DNA from: Trichobilharzia szidati
Taxonomy: Eukaryota; Platyhelminthes; Trematoda; Strigeidida; Schistosomatidae
Length of the DNA: 64,000 nucleotides
Assembly: GCA_944472155.2 (NCBI GenBank)
Contig: OX235277.1
Coordinates: 30,886,804 to 30,950,803, forward strand
Direction of reading: 5' to 3'
The notes under the pieces were generated by a model. It was not told the origin of the DNA and searched no databases. It saw only the letters and a program-made list of their open reading frames with translations. This document shows positions 37,501-49,500 of the stretch, piece by piece; position 1 is the stretch's first letter; every line of letters begins with the position of its first letter. The position numbers and the translations under genes were made by a program.

Positions 37501-40500
37501 GATGTTACCTCCAACTGCATTTATTAATTTACGTGCACCTGCGGCAGCAAGTACATTGGAAGGACAGAAAGAAGGGCTTCTATCCGGCGTTCAGAGTATA
37601 TTCCGAGAAACTTATGCTTAAAAGGAAGCAGATATTTACAAAGTGCAATTACCAGACACCTTGTGGATACGGGTCATTTTGTCGAGATTTCCAATTACTT
37701 CAAAATATTAAACATACAAAGGACAGCGAATCTTCTACGATTTGCTGGAGCAATTGCAATCAAACGCTTCAGACCAAACTTATGCACACAGAAAAAGAGT
37801 GTAGTCAATCTCTCATTCCCTTGGTAACCGTATCATTTTCATTACACTGATAAGTCATACACACTAGTGAGCTCAGCTCACTAAGCAAGTTTTCAATTTG
37901 ATGAACTTTAACCGTCTTGAGTTGCCATGTCGACGTACAAGCTAACACTTTATTAGATTTTCCTGTTTTCTGTCTTTCTCATCCCCCCTTTTTTACGGTT
38001 TGATAGTGTATAAATTGATGGTAACTTAAACTAAAAATTGTGATAATTATATTCCAGATGCGTTCATCTTATAATGTTTCCACTATTATCTTTCAAACAT
38101 TGAAGTATGAACTGTTATTATTTATAACCATTGTAATTTCAGGTAGTTTGCAGATGATGAGAACCTCTAAAATAGAATGATATCATTTTATACTGCAAAT
38201 TTGGTCTTTCTTTCTCTATCGAAATGAATAATTTTAATCCCACCTGCAACAACTAGGTATTATTATTGTTATTAGTGTGACACTATATTATCCTCAAACT
38301 AATAGTTTGAAGGAGATAAATAGCCAAACACCGTATTAGTGTCTAACCTCCAAAGAAGGCAATTGGAAGGGAGAACTTCTACTAGTTTTACTAGTTGATG
38401 GGTTGTAGTAAACCACGACTACCATTGCACAATGAAAGCTAGATGCATCTCGTTTGGTCGAGTGTGAAAAGATGGGAGATGGAAAGGAAATAAGCCATCA
38501 GAAGTGTGAAGTATGAGCAGAAAGTCGAAAATTGGAAATCTTAGTTGAGAGAAAAGAAGAGTTGGATTACATCTGAAATTGGAGATCACGGAAAGTATGG
38601 AGAAAGTCTGGTGTTGGGGCTGGACCAAGTTCACAAAATCTCCTAAAGTGGAAAGGACAGTACTTTATCAACAGGAGAAATAGCCTTGTAGTGCTAGTCA
38701 TAACCTAAACGTATTTCCTTCAATAAAACCCCAAGAAGAAATGACAACCTGTCAGTTTTAACACGCTCCACCTTGTCTAAGAAATAACAAATTAAGTTTG
38801 ATGCAGTGAAAACACTAAATGAAAACTGATTCACTTCCATGTGAAGCATTAGTGCATTGATAACTGAATAAATAAACGCACAGATGAACACACGTTCTGT
38901 AATGCGATACAAGTTGATGCAATAAGTTTCCGAGAATAGCCTGCCACTCAGCCAAACTGACAACTAGTGTGATGTATACCTCAGTTTGTATCAGTCTGTT
39001 ACAGTCAACCACATCACATTTACACAAAAATTACAACAGTCACTATACAAATGACAACCTTAAATGGAATATAAGGTATGCATACCTTTCGATGAAATAT
39101 GAACATTGGAATGGATGTTAAATCTTTGGATGCGTAAAACACTTGCTTTATTTCAAATTCAGTTTCTTTCAACTCCATTGGTTCAGATTTACGAAATACC
39201 TGTTATATGCAGTAAGATTAGTCAATATACAAACATCAACATCTTGAAGTGAGAATCTCTGGCTGAAAAACTCTACAAGAAATAAATATTTTGCCATCCA
39301 CTTTAAACATAATTGCTAAGCGTCATTTAATTGAGAATGCATATCAAGGTGAAATGAGATAACACACTGTACACGATATATTTATATTTATTTATATACG
39401 ATATATTTAACAAGTGAAGAGATCAAATGTGGTTAGCTATTTGAAAAGTACATAGTCGAAGGCGAAATGCCACCACGGGCTCTCCTCATACAGACCTCAT
39501 ATATTTAGAAAACAGTATGCAATCTGCTTGACAATGAATTATTTCAAGTTGTATGAATTTATCTGGCTTTCTAGGCTGTATCAGTCGGTGTATACCGGTA
39601 ATGAGCACAGCCCTGAGTGAGCGCAATGGTTGTCCTCTACTAAAATAACCTTGATTTGATTGACAAACTATGCTTATTGAATCAAATGATCTCTGATTGA
39701 TAAGTAGTATGTATCACTTTATTTAGGTAAAGTGCCGCTAATGAAATGTATCATGGGATTTTTACACATTATATAGTGCATTCCTAGTGTAAGTAAATCA
39801 GGAAGCTAGGACGCGAGCATGTATGTGTATTTGAATAAGTGGTGATGTTTCTGATATGACTCAGATCAAATAACAATCAAAGTGAATGCACAAGCGTCAT
39901 CCAATGATCAGCTGTGGAGACCTCTTGTCTTATCAGCACAACTTATTACTATTTTCATGAAACTTGTCAGTTTCACCTCATTAAGACAAAGTGATTGTTG
40001 AGGATCCCTCTGTATATCATTACTCATCAAGTAAAATTAAAATGACATCAAGAACAACAGGAATCCATCATTTCGATTCACTGACGCTAACATAAAAAAT
40101 CCAGAAGTATCAAGAGGGAAATATTTTAGTAGGTTTTCATCACTACTGATTTGTTATCACGAAGCCTTATTGCTAACCTACTATCTGTTTGTCTGCATTA
40201 TAGTAAAGCATATTCAACAAAATTAATCATATTTATATATACATTTAGTATAACAGGTTTTGATGCGTCGGTGGTTGAGTGGTAGGATGCTCGCCAACCA
40301 TGCAGGTGGTCTGAGATCAAACCCTGGCTAATCCACTCCTAAACCTTGCTGACTTGGTAACAAACCCGAGAAAGAGGCAAGGTGGGGTGTGGGTGGGCCA
40401 TTGACCCCAGTCTGTAAAAATAATAATGCAGCTTCTATTGAAACTTCAAGACTCAAAGCTTGAAGCTCCATATTCTACTGTGAATTCAAACGAGTAAAAT

Positions 40501-43500
40501 TATAGATAAATATAACAAGTTTACCTCAAGCTTACAGTTATTCTCGGCTAAGTTACAATACATCAGAGTACAGGGTTCATTGAATGTAGCAAAACTGACA
40601 ATAATCTGTTTGGGATAGGAGTAGATTATTATTATTTTTTGTTGGAAATGACATATTCATTGTATTACCTTCATACTTGTATGGTGTGCACTAAGAGCAT
40701 ACACTTTACCAATAGGTATTGAAATCTTGCGTAAGTGTAACCCAGTATTCCAGTCATAGATTGATATATGATTCTATGCGACAGAAGTGCAAATTCACGT
40801 CCACATACAAAGAATGGAGAAAGAAAGTAACGAACAAGTAGTTTTTATTGTCAAGATTGAAATTACATTCATACTACTGATTGTTAAAATTAGACCAAAA
40901 TCCATTTCAAGACAGACTACGAAATGAAATCATTTAGGAAACCACTGAAAACCAGCCGGGATTACTGAACAGGTGTTTCATCCTTGGTTGTGACTCTCCG
41001 TGAACTATCCCACTGCGGATCGAACCTGGAACCTTCAGTTTACAAGACAAGCTCGTTGATAAATACTGTCCGAAGACACTGGCTGGTGATCGCGCTATAT
41101 AAAGGAAATTGACAGAAGTTAAAACTGATGGACCATTAGGTTCTGTCCTAGTGACTGCAGCTTCAACGAGTTCTCCTTGTGACATAAACGTTATGGGTCC
41201 AACCCCCTGTGAGGTCATGAGGGCGTTTTGCTGAAGGGCGCTGAACAAGGATGAATCAGGTGTCCAGTACCCCCTGCTGGTTCTAAATGGTACTCTAAAT
41301 GATGTCGTTTCGTGATCAATCATGAAATCAAGCAAACCCCTGCAAACCAACACTTTAGGAAATAATTTCAATTATTTACCAAAGCTTCATAGAAATTAGA
41401 ACAAAGCAAGAACAATAAGTTCTACAAAATAGGATGAACTTATTCAGCTTCAACGCATCATTAGTGGGTAAATGTAATTTTCGTGAAGTAGTCAGTCGTT
41501 TTCATCATAATGTCCAAATCCTTACCTGCATGCAATGTTACAATGCTGTTATCTTTTTCCTTCAGTTACTCAGTAGTAGCCTGCTTTATTTGGGGAAGAT
41601 TTCTGAACTTTAGAAGATTATTTAGTAATAGTAACTCATCAGTCTTTAAATGAATACTGATTAACACCATCGCTAAAATGTAAGTCGGCTACCGAATCGA
41701 GTAAGTGTTTCAATATGACCTTAGTATTTATTCATTCTATGCACTAATATTCAGAGGTTACAGATTATGTTGTAATTGCAGTGCAATGATGATCTGGTTG
41801 GTACCCGAGTCCCATAAGTCACTCGCTAGAGCACTCACTGAACTCGGAGATTGCTGGTTTGGATCTTGTCTCTGACTAGATTTTATTTCACCTCCAGTCA
41901 TCAGCTAGTGAAAGTTAAACTTATTCTTTTTATTTACCAAATTTTAAACACGATTTCCTAATTCCCTATAGTTTATTATTATTATTAATATTATTCAGCG
42001 ATTGACTGGTGTTTCGTTCAGTAGGCAAAAATATGCTTAAATTTCAGTGTATCTTAATATATATGCAGTTGCAGATTTCTGTTCATACTAATTTTTCTGA
42101 ATTTTTTCTCTCTCTCTCTTTTCTCTACCTTTGTACGGTACACGCAGTATGGAAGGGTGAACCGCTCAACTTCTGTGCAAAGTTCTACGTTGGAAGTTGG
42201 TCAGTCAGTCATTATATACACTTGAGAAAGAAATTCATACTGAAATGAATCCACAGGTAATCTCAGTCAAAGAAGCTGTCTTCGTGACACGTTATCAAGA
42301 GTGATTTAAAAAGAATTCTTCGCTGCATCTTTACTACTTACATTCTCCAATCACCCTCTTATTCATCAAAATGTCGAAGACAGTGTTTCACTGTTGGCAA
42401 CTCCATGTTTATATATCAGTTCACTTGTTCCTGTCTACATAGACCGTACTAGAAGGATATTGTCAAGGTGTACACAAGGACTTCTCCCAACATGGTTGTC
42501 GAAATGTGACATTAAAAGAACCAATACTTCAATTCTTGAGCTAGTTGTTCTAAGAAATCATTCCGCGTCAAAAGGAAAATCCCTCAAAGTGATTATTATG
42601 TAAAGCCAAGTCGTTCAAAGGCATTCAAGCTACGCCTTCTGTCCTTAAATCGGATAAAAACTTGGAATCTAATCCATATTCATTCGGTTTTGTCTTCGTC
42701 AACTGGTGATTCTAAACTGTAGCAGCCCAAAAAGAAATTCCCTAATAAAGACCAATCAAACGAGTCTGAAGTATAACTGCATAATTTGAGAAAGACGTTT
42801 ATACATAAGTAATGCAACGTTAAAACTTAGTAGTCATGCTATATAGGATAACTTCCTTGTATATGTTCAAAGAAAACCTCCTAATTTCTCATGTGAGTCC
42901 TCATAGTTAGGTTTAACCAATTTCTGCACGTAAATTCATTGAGATAACTTTAAATAATCTTGTTTTTGACTCATTTACAGCTCCGATCCTCCTTTTTAGG
43001 TGACTCTAGAAACTTTCGATGGAATTTGTAACAGTTTCATCGAAAGGATTAACAAATTAGTCCGTATTATTGACCCGGTTATAAATATAGCCTAGCCATA
43101 TCAGTTGGCTACACGTTTTCTCTTTCCCAATTACCCTGTAGTCTAAGTTGTACTTAAATACTAGATTCGGATGAAATTTTCTGCGTAATTCTTATACAGC
43201 GTCCATAATTCCGTCCACATACTATGGACTCCTGTGATCGGTAGCTCAAGGTCATTAGTCCGTTCAGTAGGTAGTTTTGTTTTGGGCTGCTATAGTTAAG
43301 AGTCATCCAAATATGCTTGTTTTCAAGAGCTTGCAAATTTTTTGAACTTTTAATGATTATCATTTCCGAGCGATGCTCATCACTTATTGCTTACAGATTA
43401 CTTAATTAAATATTTTGCTTTAAATGTATATTCGTAAGACTTATTAGCAACTGATATAAGTGAGAACTGTATATATTAGGCTTACAGTGTTACTTTTAAG

Positions 43501-46500
43501 CGAGTTTCTTTATACCACTATTCTACAGTTTGTTTTAATTATAGATCTAAAAGGTGCTGTAAGTTTCAGTTTTTTGTGTGTGTGTTTCACTATGCAGCAT
43601 TGAATGTATTCGAAAATCTCAGACAGAATAAAGCGAATACGTCTTTGGATTTAAAATTTCAAGTAAATACATCCCTTGCAATGGAGATATGTGCAAAGAG
43701 TTCGTCATAGAGACTCTTTTTGGTTAATTCGATATCTAAATGGGAATTTCCACTTATTAAGAATTAGAAGACCCCCTTTGATAGTAAAGAAACTGAACGG
43801 GTTTCCGCATTATTCTGTCATACTTGCTGAAGTCATTAGGAAGATTGTTTTTCTCAACGACTTTACAAACAGTCACGAATGTCCAAAGTAGTATTGGAAA
43901 GCTCTACATCGCAATCCTCTTAGGCGTCGGAGTTGGAATCACATTGACTCCATTCTTTCACATATTCAAAGACTGGACAGAAAAATCTCTTTGCTGAACT
44001 GCTTCTTCATGGTTCCGTGTTTAGATTGGTATTTTTTCGTTTTTATGCTTATCAACAGATAGTCAGCTTATAAGATAAATTTCTTTCAATCATTTATTTC
44101 ACCTCAAAGTGAACTTCATCAGGCAAGACACGGAAAACAAGGTATATTTTCTAGTGATCAAACTGCTATATATATATATATATAGCAGTTTGAACGTGTG
44201 ATTTTTGCCTATCCCGGACGACATAAAATAGAATGTTCAGATAGATATATCGTATTCTATTGCTAATGCCGTACTGAACTGTGGGAATATGTGAGGATAA
44301 TATTCCGTTGGAACACATTGTCAGTACCACACCACCACAATAGTACTTTTACTAGGCAATGTGCACTTGTTTGGTCTGTTGCTTGGCAGATTTCCTTGTT
44401 GCTATTCCTTTCTGGCTCGACATCTAATCATCAGTAAGGAGCAAAGACAGCTGCTGACGAAATTCTAACCTGTTGGAAATGCCTTTGGTAACACGTCCGT
44501 CAAGTGTCTGAACCATATTGAAGCATTGACTGACTTGATATCAGTGTTGAAAATCCGAATCTAGTGCTTCGTGCTTATTGTATTAGATTTTCGTACTGAT
44601 TTCAAATTAAGGAAGGTCTCTTCTGCTTTTCCTATCCTAAGTAGGCTTGACATCCTCAAACTTGCCTCCTTTAGTTGAAATGATGCTGTCTAGATATGTG
44701 AAAATGGTGACTTACATATCTCTGTTAGTGATTGGCGTAGTTTGTTAGTGAATCATATGAAGAAGAACACGCTGAGGAAAATTTTAGTCCTCTTTAGGAG
44801 TAATTAACATTTGGATACATTTCAGAAAGCTCTGAAGTCAAGTCTGGTATTACGGTAACATTCAGGCTATAAGCTTAGTATAAACAAACAGACCATATAA
44901 AGTTGTGGATGTTGACTTGAAACGTCATTAGGAAAACTGTAATGTAAGTGTATCGGACCGATTAAACACAGTGCGGAATAAACACATACAGGATTCTACG
45001 ATTAGGTCGTAAAAAAAGAATATAGTGCATCCAAAATGCATATACGAGTTGGTCATTTCAATTATTTCGGAATGAACCACACCTTGAAATTGAAGTTAAA
45101 TGATCAGTAAACGGCTTAACTTCACTGTGTTACAGGTTAAATGAGGATTTTAAGGAAATAAGGATAATTATTTATGGCTTACATTAATGTTTTAATATTT
45201 ATTCTATAATTTTTTAACAATCACAACTTACTACCTTGCGTCGGTGGTTCACTGGTAGAATACTCGCTAACCACGCCTCATGTGGTCCGAGGTTCGATTG
45301 CCTGCCAACTCACTGCTCAACCTCGCCTAACCAGTAGTAAGCCCGTTAAAAAAGGAAGTTTGGGTGTGGGTGAGCTAGCACCCATGCTTCGAAAAGAGAT
45401 CACCACAACTATTGTAACTTTAAACGTAAAGAAGCTTGAAGTCCTATGTTCCAGTCGAAACTCAAAAAAATAAAATAAAAAAATAAATAACAACTTACTA
45501 ACACATTTTCTAGATAACAGATAGCCATGTATCGTTGATTTACGCATACAGCGTGTTCCATTTTACTTGCTGAATTATGAGGTACAAAATCTTCCCAGCT
45601 TGACTTAAGAAAGAAATTTTAAAAAATTAAATAAAAGGTAGCTAAACTAAAAATAAGATTTGTTGAAATGTGTTATATGATGGTACTTGATTTCTACCTA
45701 AACTTAAAAACAGCTAAAACCAGTCTGAATAAATTTGAGTCATCAGGCCAGACAGAATATTTCTTACAATACTATCGGACAACCTTGAATCGGGACCAAT
45801 TAAACGGGCTATTTATTTGTTTAACTTTCCAAGGTGGGTAGTATTTGTATATAATGCATTTTTTTACTCACATCACTACGTTCTAATTCAAAATGAGTTA
45901 AACATATCAACGTTAAACTGTTCAGTTTAGCTGTCAAGTTTACAGATAAATATCTATTTCTATAGTTTTCGGTTAAACCGGATTCAGATAAAGTAAAGTC
46001 TGAAAGCTTACTTCTAAACACTAAATTAAATTACCCGTTCATTGATATATAATGAGAATTATATTTCCTAAGCCTTAGTGCTGATGAAGTTCCGTTAATA
46101 AACCATGGGCCGTATCTATTGTAACAAATTTATGACTTATGTTCGTTGATTTCAGTCAATTTACATGGGACAGTGGATAAAGGTTTCGTAATGGTGGTTG
46201 ATAAGCATGACGCTAGCTGAATTCTTTAACAGAGTATCAATTTTCAAGGCACTGGAAAAGTAGCTGTTCGATATGTGTCAAAAATCATGACACTTGAATA
46301 CGTTCTCGTAATCATCACCAACTTACTACCAACTTACTATACGGCAGGAGAAATGGTTTCGACTTTCTGAAAACCTCTGACCGTTCAATTATTGAATTAT
46401 CTAGTTTGACTTACAATCTTTTCGATAAATGTAATTTTTCTTTGGGTAATAACTTTGGTGCTAAGAAATGGGCTACAGTGTATGTATATTAACTGATCTA

Positions 46501-49500
46501 TTGACTTGGTGGCTGGCCTACATTATCTTGTATCCCTTGTACTGAAGTATGCTTCAGCTTCTCTGATTACTTTTACTAGAATATTGAACTGTACAAAATT
46601 CATATTCATAACAATCTAGAACACTTTGTTGGATTGTTTTTCGCTTTATTCATTTTGTTTAATTTGAATTGCAGGAAGCTTATTCATAGCGAAACCACAT
46701 TATTTACAGAACCAATGAGGACGATGAAGTGGGTAAAACAGCTCTTTTAACCGGTGTTAGCAATTCCCACATTTTATCTTATATAAAATTAGAGCCAACA
46801 CTCCGATGATTAATTCACAATAGCCAGTTTCCCACATTTTGCCAGTTGTAAAGTTTATACTGTGGCCCAGTGGCCTAGTGGATAACGCGTGTGCGCATCA
46901 GTTGTTTACGAAGAGAATGACTATCAAGTACGCATTTGGTCTGTGGTTCGATTATCGGCCGACGCACTGCTAAACCTTGATTAACCCTTCAGTAAGCCCG
47001 GTGAAGATGGAAGGAATAGATTTTATCACACTAAAATAAGGACTGGTCTCAAGAACAGTACTCGAGAACATCCATTCACCATTTCACTAAACAAGGTGAA
47101 GTTTTAGCTATCCCTTCATGACAGTTTGGTCACCTGGGAACTTGACTTTTAAAACTGAATATCTGACGAAGCTACAGGTGATTGTTACTGAAGTCCCTTA
47201 ATGTGTGAGTAAAACAACTGTTGAATACTTTTTGAAGTTGATTAAATCCTCAGAAAAAATTAACAAATCACTCACTAGATTATTGACAGAATGTGATATC
47301 AATTATAGAATTAATAAAATGGACATGTTTATAAACCTCACCCATTCAGGATCTTTTATATCAACTTTAATAATTTTATTCATTGGTGCATTCATGTTAG
47401 TCATTATGTAAAAATGTGTTGAAGTACTACCGATAAATTTGTAATAGGCATCGAATTCATCAACAATGGGATTCATTTTTAGACGACCTTTTGGAACGAA
47501 AGATTAAAACAGACAAAAGGACATAAATGTAATGTTTATGAATACTATTCAACTTACATGAATTACATATTAATCTATCTGTTAGATAAATCATCACATT
47601 ATTGTATTGTATTGAAACAGTATTAATGACTGGATGAATAAGTGTTTTACATAATTTACTCCTCATATTCACATCAATTATAACAACACAACTTTGAAAC
47701 TTGAATATTATAGTTCGCTTTATTTATTCTTAAACGTATTTATTGAAGCCTTCAGCCCCAACCCCAAAGTATAGTGGAGGTAGACAGACGACAAATTCCC
47801 TGTACTGGACACAAGATGCAAACTGATTTTACAAGCACATCAACTCAAAGTTAAAGGCTATTCAATTCACTTATGCATTGGAAAGTAATGAAGGGAAGCT
47901 TCAAATGTTAGATTATATCATAAAAACGAAAGGAGATGGGAAGATAAACATTAGTGTTTACAGAAAACCCACACATGTGGTTAAAATAGGATTAGTGAAA
48001 TGTTGAAACGATGATAGGGCACTAAAAAATTTACTACAGGAAGTGAGACATAACATATAAATTTCAAACTTCTTAATTACCCTGATAAACTAGTCATTTA
48101 GTAGTATATAATAAATTGTAAAAAAACAAAATTATTAACAATAAGGACGATATACATGGCAAGCATACAGAGAAAGATGACAATACCAACAATAGTACTC
48201 ACATACAAAAAGGGAACCCCTTTAAACTTACGTAGAATTCCTAACAAAGCAGGAATAAAGGTGGCATTCGAACCCACAAATAAATAATGTTGATTGGACG
48301 ATAGTGTGGAGTCCACTGAACAAAATAATTTAGTTTACGTAGTACACTATACTAAGTGTGAGGTCAAACTAGTAGATCGGGGTGAGTTAGATTAATCAAC
48401 CACAAAACCCTAGTGAATTCCAGGTTCGTTGATCCAAATAAGATAAGAAATCCACGAAATAGTTTGACCATAGCACTACATGCAGTTACACCCATCTATG
48501 CAATGAGATAGAATAAGACGACAGTCTTAAAATCTAACATGACATGGTGGAAAGAGAGGTTGATAAGTGAAGCTTTATTTGTGAAATCAACAGAGAATAC
48601 GTGTAAAAGGAACACCTGACCCATACATCTGAAAAATTCTACTACCTATATAGGGAGGAACAAAGAGAACTATAATATTCAAGTTTCTAAGTTACGTAAT
48701 TCTAAATTAAATGATTACGAACAATAAGTTATGTTCGAAATTTCTTCATCCAGTCAATTATACTGTTCCAATATGTGATGATTTATCCAATAAACAAACT
48801 AATATGGAATCAAATGCTACTAAAGTGCCCAAGTATTACACCAATAGGAATTAGTTTTATTATTCTCAACAACAAACCTTTTGAGTATTTTTTGTGTCAT
48901 AAGAAGATCATCATAAAACAATAGAAATAGGAGAAATGCATTACATAATGAAAGGTTTCTACATTTCTTATGAAAATTTCTTAAATAAAAATGTCTTTAG
49001 GTAGAAAACGATATTTTTCGCACAGACGTATATAGTGAAAGAAGGTAAGCAAACAAGCAGACCAACAAACAAGGCCAACGTGAAAAAATAAGCCCAAGTG
49101 GTGTAGAATTCACAGATAATATTTACCACTAAGAAAGATCAGATTTTCATAAAGACGAAATGTTCTAGAGTTCACTGTTTCTGTAGTGGAATAATCAAAT
49201 TAAAAGCCATAGCTATCTATATGAACAGATATATACTGGACCAGAAAAATGAAGTCGCAAGAAACTAAACTTCTTGTTGCAGAACGATCGTCGTCTTCTG
49301 AATGATTTCTTATTGTTGAAGACATCTTTGTTTAAAAGTTATTTTTGGGATTTTATCATGAGCTGACATGGGTAGTGTACAGCAAGTCGGGTGTGAAGAC
49401 AAATATTCGCCAACTACATTGGCCAGTGGTCGCGCTGTATTGTCAGTCGGTAGAAGTTGAAATTGATGGGCTGGCTACTGGGTCGAGTCCCAGTGGCGTA

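Larger units (their letters stand above)
36541..38229 (+). mobile_element. Penelope-like element with long inverted arms
   Basis: The centre and right arm on the plus strand encode FVEKCLKENGYRKGFSLKYS, VLICLPYKGKTVSQKIEKRM, CTCGSKYIGRTERRASIRRS and AITRHLVDTGHFVEISNY, the RT-to-endonuclease linker and GIY-YIG domain of a Penelope-like element. The left arm is the inverted copy of the last part of this plus the 3' UTR. Such inverted partial copies are a known hallmark of Penelope insertions. The frame contains stops after 37299 and near 37526. Confidence 0.85.

Noticed and set aside
40934..41371. 145-residue minus-strand frame as a gene
   Set aside because: It overlies a hammerhead-SINE, has no recognisable domain and no splice context.
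42394..42603. Possible conserved peptide in plus-strand frame
   Set aside because: No motif recognised; likely decayed repeat. Kept as unclassified.
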